Source of the DNA: Pseudomonadota bacterium
GTDB taxonomy: Bacteria; Pseudomonadota; Gammaproteobacteria; Xanthomonadales; Ahniellaceae
NCBI GenBank assembly: GCA_022843465.1
Contig: JALHNO010000012.1
Span: 62,001 to 126,000, forward strand
Length of the DNA: 64,000 nt
Direction: 5' to 3'
In this document: positions 26,892 through 36,838 of the stretch, in pieces
Layout of the letters: every line of letters starts with the position of its first letter
Numbering within the stretch: the first letter of the stretch is position 1
The notes under the pieces: model-generated
What the model saw: only the letters and a program-made list of their open reading frames with translations
Database searches by the model: none
Told to the model about the DNA's origin: nothing
Made by a program: the position numbers and the translations under genes

Positions 26892-28430
26892 ATGACCGCT
26901 ATCGTTCTTGCCACCCTCAACGCACGCTACGCGCACGCCTCGCTCGGCCTGCGCTACCTGCGCGCCAACCTCGGCGCGCTGCACGCCGACTCTTGCATCG
27001 CCGAATTCGTGATCGGCCAGAAAACCGAGGAAATCGTCGAACAGATACTGGCCCATGCCCCGCAGGTGCTCGGCCTTGGTGTCTACATCTGGAATGTCGA
27101 GGAATCGACGCGACTGGTCGCTCAACTCAAGGTGGTGGCACCCGAACTGGTGATCGTGCTCGGTGGGCCCGAGGTCAGTTACGAGTCGACCGAGCAACGC
27201 ATCTGTGCCCTCGCCGACTATGTGATCACCGGCTGGGGCGACATCAGCTTTGCCAGGCTGTGCCAGCAACTGCTTTCCGGCGAGCGCCCGCCGCACAAGC
27301 TGATGGCGGGCATCCAGGCGGCCCTGCCCGAACTGCAACTGCCTTACTCGGAATACACCGATGAGGACGTGCGCGGTCGCCATCTTTACGTCGAGGCCTC
27401 GCGCGGCTGTCCGTTCAAGTGCGAGTTCTGTCTGTCGGCGCTCGACAAGACCGCCTGGGCATTTCCGCTCGAAGCCTTTCTGGCGGAACTTGAATCGCTT
27501 TATCAGCGCGGCGCACGCCAGTTCAAGTTTGTCGATCGCACCTTCAATCTGAAAATCGATACCTCGCTGGCGATTCTGGATTTTTTCCTGCAGAAGATCG
27601 AACTCGCCCCGGAGGATCCCTGCTTTGCGCATTTCGAATTGATTCCGGATCACCTGCCGGAGAAACTGAAATCCTCGATCGCGCGGTTTCCGCCCGGTAC
27701 CCTGCAGTTCGAGATCGGCATCCAGACCTTCGATGTCGAAGTACAGGCGCGCATATCGCGACGACAGAAGAATGACCTGGCCTCGTCCAACATCCGCTGG
27801 CTGCGCGCACACAGCCAGGCACATCTGCATGTCGACTTGATTGCCGGCCTTCCCGGCGAAGGCATCGAGCAATTCGCGAACGGCTTTGATCGACTGGTCG
27901 AACTGGCCCCGCACGAAATCCAGTTCGGCATCCTCAAGCGCCTGCGCGGCGCGCCGATCGCGCGGCACAGCGAGGAACACGCACTGCGCTTCAATCCCGA
28001 TCCGCCGTACAACATTCTGTCCACCCGGGTGATCGATTTCGCCACCATGCAGCGGCTGTCGCGCTTCTCGCGTTACTGGGACATCATCGCCAATTCCGGC
28101 CGCTATCCGCGTACGCTCACTCTCCTGTTGTCGGACCAGCCGTTCGCCAACTTCCTGGCGTGCTCCGACTGGCTCTATGCAACGACACGACAGACGCATG
28201 CATTGGCCCATGAACGACTGGTACACCTTCTGCACGATTACCTTGTCTCGGTCCGCAAACTGCCCGCCGACCAGGTGAACCCGGTTCTTCTCGACGACTA
28301 TCGCGCCGCCGGCGGACGCAGCCGCCTGCGCTTCGAAGCGGAAGACAGCCTGTTGCCACCACCGCGGCCACGCAAGACCGCATCGGCGCTGCCGAGCCGG
28401 CAATCACGGCATCTGCAGGGCAAGGCCTGA
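26892..28430 (+). CDS. B12-binding-domain radical SAM protein (DUF4080-type)
   Basis: A 512-residue protein. Residues 1-140 form a cobalamin-binding Rossmann domain (LATLNARYAHASLGLRYLRA, VLGLGVYIWNVE, VLGGPEVSYE) with no obvious DxHxxG. The radical SAM core carries the 4Fe-4S motif CPFKCEFC (Cys173, Cys177, Cys180), then GIQTFD and LIAGLPGE strands. The C-terminal region of about 120 residues is of the DUF4080 type. Class B methylases and rearranging enzymes have this layout, but this subgroup has no assigned reaction. No substrate gene is adjacent, and the gene is monocistronic between the receptor terminator and a long gap. Confidence 0.9.
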   Translation: MTAIVLATLNARYAHASLGLRYLRANLGALHADSCIAEFVIGQKTEEIVEQILAHAPQVLGLGVYIWNVEESTRLVAQLKVVAPELVIVLGGPEVSYESTEQRICALADYVITGWGDISFARLCQQLLSGERPPHKLMAGIQAALPELQLPYSEYTDEDVRGRHLYVEASRGCPFKCEFCLSALDKTAWAFPLEAFLAELESLYQRGARQFKFVDRTFNLKIDTSLAILDFFLQKIELAPEDPCFAHFELIPDHLPEKLKSSIARFPPGTLQFEIGIQTFDVEVQARISRRQKNDLASSNIRWLRAHSQAHLHVDLIAGLPGEGIEQFANGFDRLVELAPHEIQFGILKRLRGAPIARHSEEHALRFNPDPPYNILSTRVIDFATMQRLSRFSRYWDIIANSGRYPRTLTLLLSDQPFANFLACSDWLYATTRQTHALAHERLVHLLHDYLVSVRKLPADQVNPVLLDDYRAAGGRSRLRFEAEDSLLPPPRPRKTASALPSRQSRHLQGKA

Positions 28431-28850
28431 TCGCGCAACGGGATCTGCTGGTTCCAGACTGGCACTGGCCACGCTCGGCTGGCGGCGGACTCGCGAAGGC
28501 TTCGTGGAACGGCAGCTGTTCGCCCGAAGGAAAATCGCTCCAATTACCTTCACGCTCAGCCCGCTGCCCTCCTGACACAAAAATTCCGGCGATTTTTGCG
28601 CCGCGCCCGAGTGACTCCGGGCCTGCAAAACCTTTCAGTCCCGAGGATATGCACGCATTCTGTCGGCCCCCAATTCCGCTGATAATTTGCAGGCACCCCG
28701 TAAATATTGTTCACACCACACGGCGATTGCCCAGGCCACCAGTTGCGCCAGCGAGGATGCATCCCGATAGAGTCGAATCACCATCGAATTCATGAGAAGG
28801 CGTGGACGCCGGTCCGCCATGCGGGTCGGCCTTCCGGTTTGGGCACCAGC
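28431..28850. other. 420-bp gene-free stretch upstream of hybrid kinase
   Basis: No convincing coding sequence on either strand. It contains one A/T-rich inverted repeat (entry at 28578) and an A/T-rich run near 28700 (TAAATATTG). The kinase reading frame extends upstream to 28707 but without a plausible start or conserved sequence, and so is treated as leader. Confidence 0.5.
28578..28598. promoter_or_regulatory. Inverted repeat CAAAAAT-N7-ATTTTTG
   Basis: A perfect 7-bp inverted repeat, CAAAAAT (28578-28584) and ATTTTTG (28592-28598), around TCCGGCG. It lies 150 bp past the radical SAM gene and 250 bp before the kinase, in otherwise G+C-rich DNA. As RNA it could be a terminator without a long U-tract. 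As DNA it could be a regulator site. Purely structural evidence. Confidence 0.35.
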
Positions 28851-30641
28851 GTGCAGACTACCGATCAGACAACACGCGACAACAATGCCGACCGGTCGGA
28901 ATGGTCGCAGGAATTGCGTACGCGTTTCCTCGGGATCGGGATGGTCGCGGTAGCGGCCGCCTGCCTGTTGTTCGGCATCACCCGACTCGTATTGCAACTG
29001 CAGACTGGCCTGCGCACTCCCTGGTTATTCAACCTTGCCGGCGTCGCTCTGATCGCCGCGCTCTACTGCTGGTATCGGCAGTCTCCGGGAGCCCGCAGCG
29101 AACTGGCCGTGCACGGCACCGCCGCCATCGCCAGCGTGCTGCTGGTGATCCCAGTCGCCTATGGAATGCCATCCACGGTCTGGTGGCTGTGCCTGGTCGG
29201 TTTCGCGATGACCCTGATGAGCAGACGTCGCGAGGCCGCGTTATGGGCGGTTTCCACCGTGGTCCTGGTTACGCTTGCGCCGATGCTCGGCGAACTCGTC
29301 CAGGTTGCCGGTGCCGCGGGCGAACAGGTGCTGGAGGCCAATCTCGCACGCACCGCATTTGCGATCATCCTGTTCGGCATTGCCTATGCCTTTCGTCGCG
29401 AGTTGGAGCAGCGCACCAGCAGCCTGACCGCGTTGACGGCAGACCTGCAGGTCGCGAGCACCACCAAGGATCGTTTTCTCGCGCACATGAGTCATGAATT
29501 GCGTACGCCGCTGCATGGCCTGCTCGGCATGGCCGAGCATGCGCTCAATGAGCCACTGGACGGTGCCCAGCGGCGCCGTATCGAGGCAATCCGCGATTCC
29601 GGCACGACCCTGCTGCGTCTGCTCAACGATGTTCTCGACTTCGGTCGCGCCAATGCCGATACCCTGGTACTGGATGCGCAGGCTTTTCCATTGCACGATA
29701 CGATTGCCGACGTGCTGCCACCGTTCATCGCCCAGGCGCGCCAGCGGGGGTTGCGCTGCAGTGCCAGCGCAGCGTCCGGCATGCGGCGATGGCGAGTTGG
29801 CGACGCCGCGCGCGTCCGTCAGATCGTACTGAACCTGATGTCGAACGGACTGAAGTTCACCCGCGAGGGTTTTATCGAGGTCCATCTGGCACCTTGGCCC
29901 GAACATGCCGATGGCGTTCTGCTGCGGGTTACCGATAGTGGTATCGGCATTCCCCCCGAACTTGGCGATCAACTAGGCGAGGCCTTCGTGCAGGGCGAGA
30001 GCGGACACGCGCGCACCCATGGCGGAGCTGGACTCGGCCTCGCCATGGTGCATGAGTTGGCGCAGCGCATGCAGGGCAAGGCCGAACTCGCGGTATCAGC
30101 GCGTGGCGGTACGGTCGCCTCGGTCTATCTCAGGCTGCCCTTCAGCGAGGACGATCCCGACAGCGGTACTACCGATCTTCTTGAAGTGCGCAGACCACCC
30201 GCGGCCCGGACCACAGTGCCCAGCAGGCGGTCTCGCACACAGCGCATCCTGGTCTGCGAGGATGATCCGCTGGGCCAGGTGCTGCTTGCCGCTACGCTGA
30301 CCCTGCTCGGTCATGACTACGTGCTGGCCAATGATGGCGCAGAAGGGATCGAGCTGATTTACCGCGACAGATTCGACCTGGTGCTCAGTGACATCGAAAT
30401 GCCGAAACTCGATGGCTATGGCTTCCTGCAGAAACTGCGCGAGTTCGAGGCCGAACAGACACGAAGGCCGATCGCGGTCGTGGCCGTTACTGCACATGCC
30501 GAACCGCGCGATCGCGCGCGATTTCTGGAAGCGGGATTTGACGAGTATCTGGCCAAGCCGTTTTCAATCGACGAACTGGAGCAACTGCTGGGCAGGCTGG
30601 CGACGCGCGACACCGACGCGGCCACAACCGAACCCGGTTGA
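28851..30641 (+). CDS. Hybrid sensor histidine kinase / response regulator
   Basis: 596 residues from GTG 28851 (the frame stays open upstream to 28707, so the start is uncertain). An N-terminal membrane part holds about five hydrophobic helices (38-185), then HisKA with phospho-acceptor His215 in MSHELRTPLHG, HATPase_c motifs (NLMSNGLKFT, DSGIGIPPE, GGAGLGLAMV), and a C-terminal receiver domain with Asp514 in LVLSDIEMP and Lys in YLAKPFS. No HPt domain and no DNA-binding output, so phosphotransfer must go through a separate HPt protein. The next gene, a flavin monooxygenase, starts 75 bp later. Ligand unknown. Confidence 0.9.
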   Translation: MQTTDQTTRDNNADRSEWSQELRTRFLGIGMVAVAAACLLFGITRLVLQLQTGLRTPWLFNLAGVALIAALYCWYRQSPGARSELAVHGTAAIASVLLVIPVAYGMPSTVWWLCLVGFAMTLMSRRREAALWAVSTVVLVTLAPMLGELVQVAGAAGEQVLEANLARTAFAIILFGIAYAFRRELEQRTSSLTALTADLQVASTTKDRFLAHMSHELRTPLHGLLGMAEHALNEPLDGAQRRRIEAIRDSGTTLLRLLNDVLDFGRANADTLVLDAQAFPLHDTIADVLPPFIAQARQRGLRCSASAASGMRRWRVGDAARVRQIVLNLMSNGLKFTREGFIEVHLAPWPEHADGVLLRVTDSGIGIPPELGDQLGEAFVQGESGHARTHGGAGLGLAMVHELAQRMQGKAELAVSARGGTVASVYLRLPFSEDDPDSGTTDLLEVRRPPAARTTVPSRRSRTQRILVCEDDPLGQVLLAATLTLLGHDYVLANDGAEGIELIYRDRFDLVLSDIEMPKLDGYGFLQKLREFEAEQTRRPIAVVAVTAHAEPRDRARFLEAGFDEYLAKPFSIDELEQLLGRLATRDTDAATTEPG

Positions 30642-30716
30642 GCGGACCGCAATTCTGCGGCGGTCTCCCGCCAACATGGACATCCGAAGTGACAGCAAGG
30701 ACCGCGCAGCACCACG

Positions 30717-32186
30717 ATGACTGACTACGACAATGCCGCCACGCTGCTTGATGTGCTGATCGTCGGCGCCGGTTTTTCCGGACTGGCGATGGCACATGCC
30801 CTCCAGCGCAGCGGCGTTGCGCACTACCGGATTGTCGAGAAGGCGGCCTCGGTCGGAGGCACCTGGCGCGAGAACACCTATCCAGGCGCCGCCTGCGACG
30901 TGCCCTCGCATCTGTACTCGCTGTCGTTCGCGGCGAATGCACGCTGGTCGCGGTTCTTCGTCGGCCAAGCTGAGATCCTGGCCCACCTGCAAACCAGCTG
31001 GTCGGATTGGATCGCCCGCGGGCTGGTCAGCTTTGGCTGGCAGCTTTGCGATCTGCGATGGGATGCCGAGGCGCATCACTGGATCGCCCGCAGCAGCAGC
31101 GGCGAGCAGTTGCGCGCACGCTTCGTGGTATCGGCCCTCGGCGGCCTGCATGTACCCAATCTGCCGGATATTCCTGGCCGCGAGCAATTCGCCGGTGCCA
31201 GCTGGCACAGCGCGCGCTGGCAGCACGAGCAACCGATCGCAGGCAAGCGCATTGGCGTGATCGGCACCGGCACCAGTGCAATTCAACTGATACCGGAACT
31301 GGCGAGGCTGGCAGGCCAGCTGACGGTCTTCCAGCGCACGCCAGTCTGGGTGCTGCCCCGCCCGGATCTTCGCATCCGGCGCTGGATGCAGAGCCTGCTG
31401 GAACGGGCACCCATGCTGCGACTGTCCTTGCGCGGCGCCCTGTACCTGATGCTGGAGGCCCTGTCGTTGACCCTGCTCAGGCCGCGGACCGCATTCTGGG
31501 CACGTGCCAGCGCGCGCTTTCATCTCTGGCGGCAAGTGCGCGATCCGGCGCTGCGCTCGCGGCTGCGACCGGATTATCCGCTCGGCTGCAAACGGATCGC
31601 ACTGTCCAACGATTTCTACCCCAGTCTGACGCGGGGAAACGTCATGCTTGAATCGGCGAAGATCGCCGCCATCGAGCCCTCCGGCGTGCGGCTCGCCGAC
31701 GGACGCCTGATTGAGCTTGATGTACTGATCCATGCCACCGGGTTTCGTCCGATGGACGTAATCGCCGATATCTGCATAACCGGCAGCGGGGATCGCAAGC
31801 TGTCGGCGGCCTGGGCGGAGCGCCCGCGCAGTCTGCTCGGACTGGCGGCCAACGGATTTCCCAACCTGTTTTTTCTGCTCGGCCCGAACACCGCGCTCGG
31901 CCACAATTCGGTGCTGTACATGATCGAGACCCAGGCGCTGCACATCAGCCGTCTGCTTGAGCGCATGCGTGCGCGCGGCCAAACCAGGGTCGAGGCGACC
32001 GCTGCTGCCGAGCAGGCCTTCATCGATCGTATCGATGCCGCGTTTCCTGGCACCGCCTGGGCCGGTGGCTGCACGAGCTGGTACGTCGATGCCCGCGGCC
32101 ACAATATCGCCCTCTGGGTAGGCCCATCGTGGCGCTATCGGCTGCTGGCGCGGCGCCCGCGCGATTCCGACTACGAATTTGCCTGA
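30717..32186 (+). CDS. Flavin-dependent monooxygenase (Baeyer-Villiger type)
   Basis: 489 residues. FAD motif GAGFSG (17-22), the Baeyer-Villiger fingerprint FAGASWHSARW (158-168, F-x-G-x3-H-x3-W), the NADPH Rossmann motif GTGTSAIQ, and the C-terminal ATGFRP strand. It oxygenates ketones to esters or lactones, or is a CzcO-like group B monooxygenase. The substrate is unknown, and there is no adjacent hydrolase or dehydrogenase. Its stop is 222 bp before the next flavoprotein, on the same strand. Confidence 0.88.
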   Translation: MTDYDNAATLLDVLIVGAGFSGLAMAHALQRSGVAHYRIVEKAASVGGTWRENTYPGAACDVPSHLYSLSFAANARWSRFFVGQAEILAHLQTSWSDWIARGLVSFGWQLCDLRWDAEAHHWIARSSSGEQLRARFVVSALGGLHVPNLPDIPGREQFAGASWHSARWQHEQPIAGKRIGVIGTGTSAIQLIPELARLAGQLTVFQRTPVWVLPRPDLRIRRWMQSLLERAPMLRLSLRGALYLMLEALSLTLLRPRTAFWARASARFHLWRQVRDPALRSRLRPDYPLGCKRIALSNDFYPSLTRGNVMLESAKIAAIEPSGVRLADGRLIELDVLIHATGFRPMDVIADICITGSGDRKLSAAWAERPRSLLGLAANGFPNLFFLLGPNTALGHNSVLYMIETQALHISRLLERMRARGQTRVEATAAAEQAFIDRIDAAFPGTAWAGGCTSWYVDARGHNIALWVGPSWRYRLLARRPRDSDYEFA

Positions 32187-32408
32187 GCCGTCTGCACGCT
32201 GCCTGCAGCGCTCAAGAGCGCACGACGTAGTATCTTTGCCAGCCGTAAAATCTGCCTCACTGAACCGCTGGCCCCCTCGGCACAGGGACTTCGCCGGCCC
32301 ATCTGGTCGCTGCGATTCGACCGGGGATATCCGGTTGCCAGCGCCCGACCCCAGCTGTCGCGGCGTGGGCAGGGTTCAGAGTTGCCCCCATCGACAGGAT
32401 TCTGCTGC

Positions 32409-34076
32409 GTGCTCCGAATCTCCAACATCAAGCTGCCACTCGAACATCAGGAATCCGATCTGGTGGCCGCGATCCTGCAACGCCTGGCCATTGCGCCGGC
32501 GCAGTTGCGCTCACATGCGCTGGCCAAGCGCAGTCACGATGCCCGTCGTCGTGGCGCCATCCAGCTGATCTATGCGGTCGACGTGGAGGTGGACGACGAA
32601 GCAGGTGTACTGCAGGCCTTGCCGGTCGATCCTTCCGGACGGCTGCCCAACGTCCAGACCACACCGGACACCGAATATCGATGGGTTGCGCGGGCGCAAG
32701 CCGACAACAGCGGAGCGCGGCCGCGACCGATCGTGATCGGCACCGGGCCCTGCGGCCTGTTTGCCGCGCTGGTCCTGGCGCAGATGGGTTTCCGACCCAT
32801 CGTGCTTGAACGCGGCAAGGCCGTGCGTGAGCGCACGGTGGATACCTTCGGACTCTGGCGTCGGCGCCTGCTCGATCCAGAATCCAACGTGCAATTCGGC
32901 GAGGGCGGCGCCGGGACCTTTTCCGATGGCAAGCTCTACAGTCAGATCCGTGACCCCTTGCACCATGGCCGCAAGGTGCTCAGCGAATTCGTCAAGGCAG
33001 GCGCGCCGGAAGAAATTCTCTATGTCAGCAAGCCGCACATCGGAACCTTTCGGCTGGTCACCATCGTCGAGCATATGCGCGCGAGCATCCAGCAACTCGG
33101 CGGCGAAATCCGTTTCTCCAGTCGCGTTGATGACCTGATGATCGAGACCGATGCCGAGGGCAGCCGCCGACTGCGCGGCGTTGTGCTCGCCAGCGGCGAA
33201 CAGCTGCGCACCGATCACGCCGTGCTGGCCCTCGGTCACAGCGCGCGCGACACCTTCGCGATGCTCGCCGAACGCGGCGTCTATCTGGAGGCCAAGCCGT
33301 TCTCGATCGGCTTTCGCATCGAGCATCCACAATCGCTGATCGATCAGGCGCGCTTCGGCAGCCAGGCCGGGCACCCGATACTCGGCGCCGCAGATTACAA
33401 GCTGGTTCATCACTGCAAGGGCGACCATGCCGGTCGCGGACGCTCTGTCTACAGCTTTTGCATGTGTCCCGGCGGTACCGTGGTGGCGGCGGCATCGGAG
33501 ACTGGCCGTGTGGTAACCAATGGCATGAGCCAGTACTCGCGCAACGAACGCAATGCCAACGCCGCCATCGTGGTCGGCATCGACCCGGTCGACTATGCGG
33601 GCCATGGCAGCGGGCCACTCGCGGGCATCGCCCTGCAGCGTCATTGGGAATCGCGCGCCTTTGTCGATGGCGGCAGCAACTACAGCGCGCCAGCACAACG
33701 CGTTGGCGATTTCCTGAAAGCGCGTCCTTCGACATCATTTGGTACCGTGGTTCCGTCGTACACGCCGGCGCCGAACCCGACCGATCTCGGCAACTCGCTG
33801 CCTGACTACGCCATTGCCGCGATCCGTGAAGCACTGCCGGCGTTCGACCGGCAGATTCGCGGATTCGCCATGGCCGATGCCCTGTTGACCGGCGTCGAAA
33901 CGCGCACCTCATCCCCCCTGCGCATCCGCCGTGGCGACGACTGCCAAAGCCTCAACACCCGCGGCCTCTTTCCCGCGGGCGAAGGCGCAGGTTACGCCGG
34001 CGGCATCCTGTCCGCGGCCATTGATGGCATCGCGGTCGCTGAAGCACTCGCCCTGGACATGGGCGCGGGCCGATAG
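32409..34076 (+). CDS. NAD(P)/FAD-dependent oxidoreductase (COG2509-type)
   Basis: 555 residues from GTG 32409 (VLRISNIKLPLEHQ, the usual start of this family). An N-terminal domain of about 100 residues with RRGAIQLIYAVDVEV precedes the dinucleotide fold GTGPCGLFAALVLAQMG. Further family signatures: ERGKAVRERTVD, FGEGGAGTFSDGKL, MCPGGTVV, and C-terminal LFPAGEGAGYAGGI. These proteins are conserved uncharacterised flavoproteins, and the N-terminal domain resembles one that binds nucleic acids in some relatives (inference). No functional partner nearby. Confidence 0.88.
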   Translation: MLRISNIKLPLEHQESDLVAAILQRLAIAPAQLRSHALAKRSHDARRRGAIQLIYAVDVEVDDEAGVLQALPVDPSGRLPNVQTTPDTEYRWVARAQADNSGARPRPIVIGTGPCGLFAALVLAQMGFRPIVLERGKAVRERTVDTFGLWRRRLLDPESNVQFGEGGAGTFSDGKLYSQIRDPLHHGRKVLSEFVKAGAPEEILYVSKPHIGTFRLVTIVEHMRASIQQLGGEIRFSSRVDDLMIETDAEGSRRLRGVVLASGEQLRTDHAVLALGHSARDTFAMLAERGVYLEAKPFSIGFRIEHPQSLIDQARFGSQAGHPILGAADYKLVHHCKGDHAGRGRSVYSFCMCPGGTVVAAASETGRVVTNGMSQYSRNERNANAAIVVGIDPVDYAGHGSGPLAGIALQRHWESRAFVDGGSNYSAPAQRVGDFLKARPSTSFGTVVPSYTPAPNPTDLGNSLPDYAIAAIREALPAFDRQIRGFAMADALLTGVETRTSSPLRIRRGDDCQSLNTRGLFPAGEGAGYAGGILSAAIDGIAVAEALALDMGAGR

Positions 34077-34399
34077 CCAAGGGCAAACACGATCCCGACA
34101 TCAGGATTGCGCGCCGACAGGCCTCTCATCCACTCCAATCGGCAGCCGGGCAAATTTCGGACCATGGAGGCGGCTGCGCTCGCGCCGCAGCACCAGCCCG
34201 TCCTTGATCGCAAGATCAGCCTGATCGTCACATCGATGCAAACCTGAAGCCGGCTTTCTGCGTCTATGCCCAGGCTGCAGTGCGTTGCAACGCGCGCGCC
34301 TGCTGATGCTCCAAAAATCAAGGGCTCCCAGGCCAACCCTTGGCACGTGCCGTGGCGCCAGTGCACCACTAGGCTCCTCCCAACCCTGCTGGACACCTC
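34077..34399. other. 323-bp gene-free stretch
   Basis: No supportable gene. A minus-strand frame reads LAIKDGLVLRRERSRLHG and looks mildly protein-like for about 80 residues. It has no start with a ribosome site, and I can assign no family to it. Could be a decayed gene or chance. Confidence 0.4.
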
Positions 34400-36616
34400 A
34401 TGCTCAAACCGCTCTCCCGAACCGTCTTCTCCGCAGGATTGGTGCTGTCCCTGGTGCCTGCTGCGGTACTTGCCGATCCTACGACGGTAACCGAAGTGCC
34501 TGCCGTTGAGGGTGAACTGATTCTCGATGGTGTCCCGGATGAGGACTTCTGGGCCAAGGCGGCACAGATCGAGCTTGTCTACGAAACGCAGCCAGCAGAG
34601 AACGCAAAGGCAGCGGTCAGGACCACCGCCTACCTGGCCGACAACGGCCGCGAAATCCTGCTCGCGTTCCGCGCCGAAGATCCGGACCCTTCGAAGATCC
34701 GCGCGTTTCTGCGCGATCGCGACAGTCTCTGGCAGGACGATTTTGTCGGCTTCTCGATCGACACCTTCAATGATCAGCGACGCGCCTTCGAGTTCTTCGC
34801 CAATCCTCTGGGCGCACAGGGAGACCTGATCCTCGATGGTGCCAGCGGCGAGGAGGATTCGAGCTGGGATGGCCTGTGGGACAGCGCCGGCCAGATCAAC
34901 AGCAGCGGATACACCGTCGAGATCCGCATTCCCTATTCGACCTTGCGCTTCCAGAAGTCTGCCGGCCCGCAGATCTGGGGCGTCGATGTGCTGCGCTTCT
35001 ATCCGCGTGACAACCGCTATCGCCTCTCCAACAACAAGCTGGTGCGCAGCAACAACTGTTATCTGTGCGGGCTCAGCAAGTTGCGCGGATTTTCCGCAGC
35101 CACGCCGGGCCGGGATCTCGAAATCACGCCCACACTCACCGCGCGCTACGGCCAGCAACGGCAACCTGGCCAGTCCTGGCAGGGGGATGGCGGCGATGCC
35201 GAATTCGGTGTCGATGTGAAATGGGGACTGGGCCCGAACAGCACGCTGAATGCGACGCTCAATCCGGACTTCTCCCAGGTCGAGAGTGATCAGGCGCAGC
35301 TGGATCTGAACACCACATTCGCGCTGTTCTTCCCCGAGAAGCGCCCGTTCTTCCTCGAGGGCGCCGATTATTTCAATACCCCGAACAATGTGCTGTACAC
35401 GCGAACGGTCGCCGATCCCGATGCCGGTCTGCGTTTGACCGGACGCAACCAGGAGCACACCTACGGCGTCTTTGCCGCACAGGATGCGAGTACCCAGATC
35501 CTGATCCCCGGCGTGTTCGGCTCGCAGTTTCGCTTCCTCGATCAGGGTTCGACCGCGGCCGCCGGTCGCTACCGCTACGATTTCGATGGTCAGGCCAGCA
35601 TCGGCGCGGTCAGCACCCTGCGCAGTGGCGATGACTACCAGAATTTTCTGGGCGGCCTCGATGGCCGTTGGCAGTCTGGTAGCCACACCCTGGTCGGACA
35701 ATGGTTGAGTACGCGCACCGAAAATCCCGCGGACATGGGACTGCCGGATCGCCAGGACGGTGACGCCCTGTTCGCCTCCTACGATTTTTCGAACCGCAAC
35801 TGGAATTTCAACGCGGCCCATATCAGTTTCGACGAGGGCTTCCGCGCCGATCTCGGCTTCATTGGTCAGGTCGGCTACGACAAGTCAGTCGTAGGCGGCG
35901 GGCGCACCTGGCATGGTGCGGATGGCGCGGCGATCAACCGGGCCCGCCTCAACGGCGACTGGGACATCACCCACGACGAAAGCGGTCGTGTGCTCGAACG
36001 CGAGATCGAAGCCTACTTCTCGGTCAACGGGCCCAGGCAGAGCTACTTCGAGCTGGGTGGCCTGAGCCGCGACCGGCTCTGGAACAATCAGTTGTTTCCG
36101 GAAAAATGGCTGAGTTTCTACAGCGAAATCACACCGCGTTCGGGCCTGAGCCTTGGCGGCTTCGTCCGCAAGGGCGATCAGATCGACTATGCCAATACGC
36201 GCCTCGCTGATGTCGTCAACTTCGAGCCCTGGATCAACATGAACATTGGCAAGGGCGTCGATGCCCGCATCAGCCACAGTCATCAGAAGATTTCCCGCGA
36301 TGGCGGCGACCTGGTGACAGCAGGATTGACCGACCTGCGCCTGAGCTGGCAGCTCAATCTCCGTCAGCGCCTGCGGCTCTCGGCAATCTGGCAGGACATC
36401 AGGCGCGATCTCGCGCTCTACGACCAGCCCGAGCACTTCGACACCCGTACGCGCGATCTGGGCCTGCAATTTCTGTACTCGTACAAGATCAATCCGCGCA
36501 CCGCCCTGTTCGCCGGTTACTCGGATGGTCGCTTCGCCAATGACCAGGTCAGCGGCCTGTTCAATTCCGACCGCACGATCTTCATGAAGCTTGGCTATGC
36601 CTGGCAGCCCGAATAA
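34400..36616 (+). CDS. DUF5916 protein with CBM9-like N-terminal domain
   Basis: A 738-residue exported protein. Signal peptide 1-25, then a CBM9-like sugar-binding beta-sandwich (EGELILDGVPDEDFWAKA to about 225, with DDFVGFSIDTFNDQRRAFEFF), then a large DUF5916 beta-barrel-like domain (LNATLNPDFSQVESDQAQLDLN, FFPEKRPFFLEGADYF) ending GYAWQPE. Such proteins are thought to sit in the outer membrane and bind carbohydrate. Polysaccharide-specific enzymes are absent nearby, so the ligand is unknown. Faces the ECF sigma factor gene, which ends 222 bp downstream on the opposite strand. Confidence 0.88.
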   Translation: MLKPLSRTVFSAGLVLSLVPAAVLADPTTVTEVPAVEGELILDGVPDEDFWAKAAQIELVYETQPAENAKAAVRTTAYLADNGREILLAFRAEDPDPSKIRAFLRDRDSLWQDDFVGFSIDTFNDQRRAFEFFANPLGAQGDLILDGASGEEDSSWDGLWDSAGQINSSGYTVEIRIPYSTLRFQKSAGPQIWGVDVLRFYPRDNRYRLSNNKLVRSNNCYLCGLSKLRGFSAATPGRDLEITPTLTARYGQQRQPGQSWQGDGGDAEFGVDVKWGLGPNSTLNATLNPDFSQVESDQAQLDLNTTFALFFPEKRPFFLEGADYFNTPNNVLYTRTVADPDAGLRLTGRNQEHTYGVFAAQDASTQILIPGVFGSQFRFLDQGSTAAAGRYRYDFDGQASIGAVSTLRSGDDYQNFLGGLDGRWQSGSHTLVGQWLSTRTENPADMGLPDRQDGDALFASYDFSNRNWNFNAAHISFDEGFRADLGFIGQVGYDKSVVGGGRTWHGADGAAINRARLNGDWDITHDESGRVLEREIEAYFSVNGPRQSYFELGGLSRDRLWNNQLFPEKWLSFYSEITPRSGLSLGGFVRKGDQIDYANTRLADVVNFEPWINMNIGKGVDARISHSHQKISRDGGDLVTAGLTDLRLSWQLNLRQRLRLSAIWQDIRRDLALYDQPEHFDTRTRDLGLQFLYSYKINPRTALFAGYSDGRFANDQVSGLFNSDRTIFMKLGYAWQPE

Positions 36617-36838
36617 TCGAAGCCGGGTCCCACTCAGGCGATCCTTATCCGCGCAATCGGATCGCGATGGATGATCGCAGCGACCCATCCGCTGCGCCGC
36701 GTACGCACCGCAAGCTTCTGCAAGCTCCGTCCCGCGGGTCCGGCTCGATCCATCAGGAGGGGCAGCATGTCGGACTTCAGAACGCCAGCGCGAGCCCTGT
36801 AGACCGCCTTGGGCCTGATGTCGCAGACATTGCGGTGA

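Noticed and set aside
34101-34346. Minus-strand frame LAIKDGLVLRRERSRLHG as a gene
   Set aside because: Slight protein-like feel but no start signal, no known family and only about 80 codons. Kept as a possible remnant only.
33992-35821. 609-codon minus-strand frame at the start of the DUF5916 gene
   Set aside because: Opposite the DUF5916 and flavoprotein genes, with no motif. High G+C antisense frames are commonly open.
36634-36838. Remnant of the TPR-kinase normally following the ECF sigma factor
   Set aside because: The minus-strand reading has no kinase motif. IHRDPI-like letters occur by chance at the wrong position and order.
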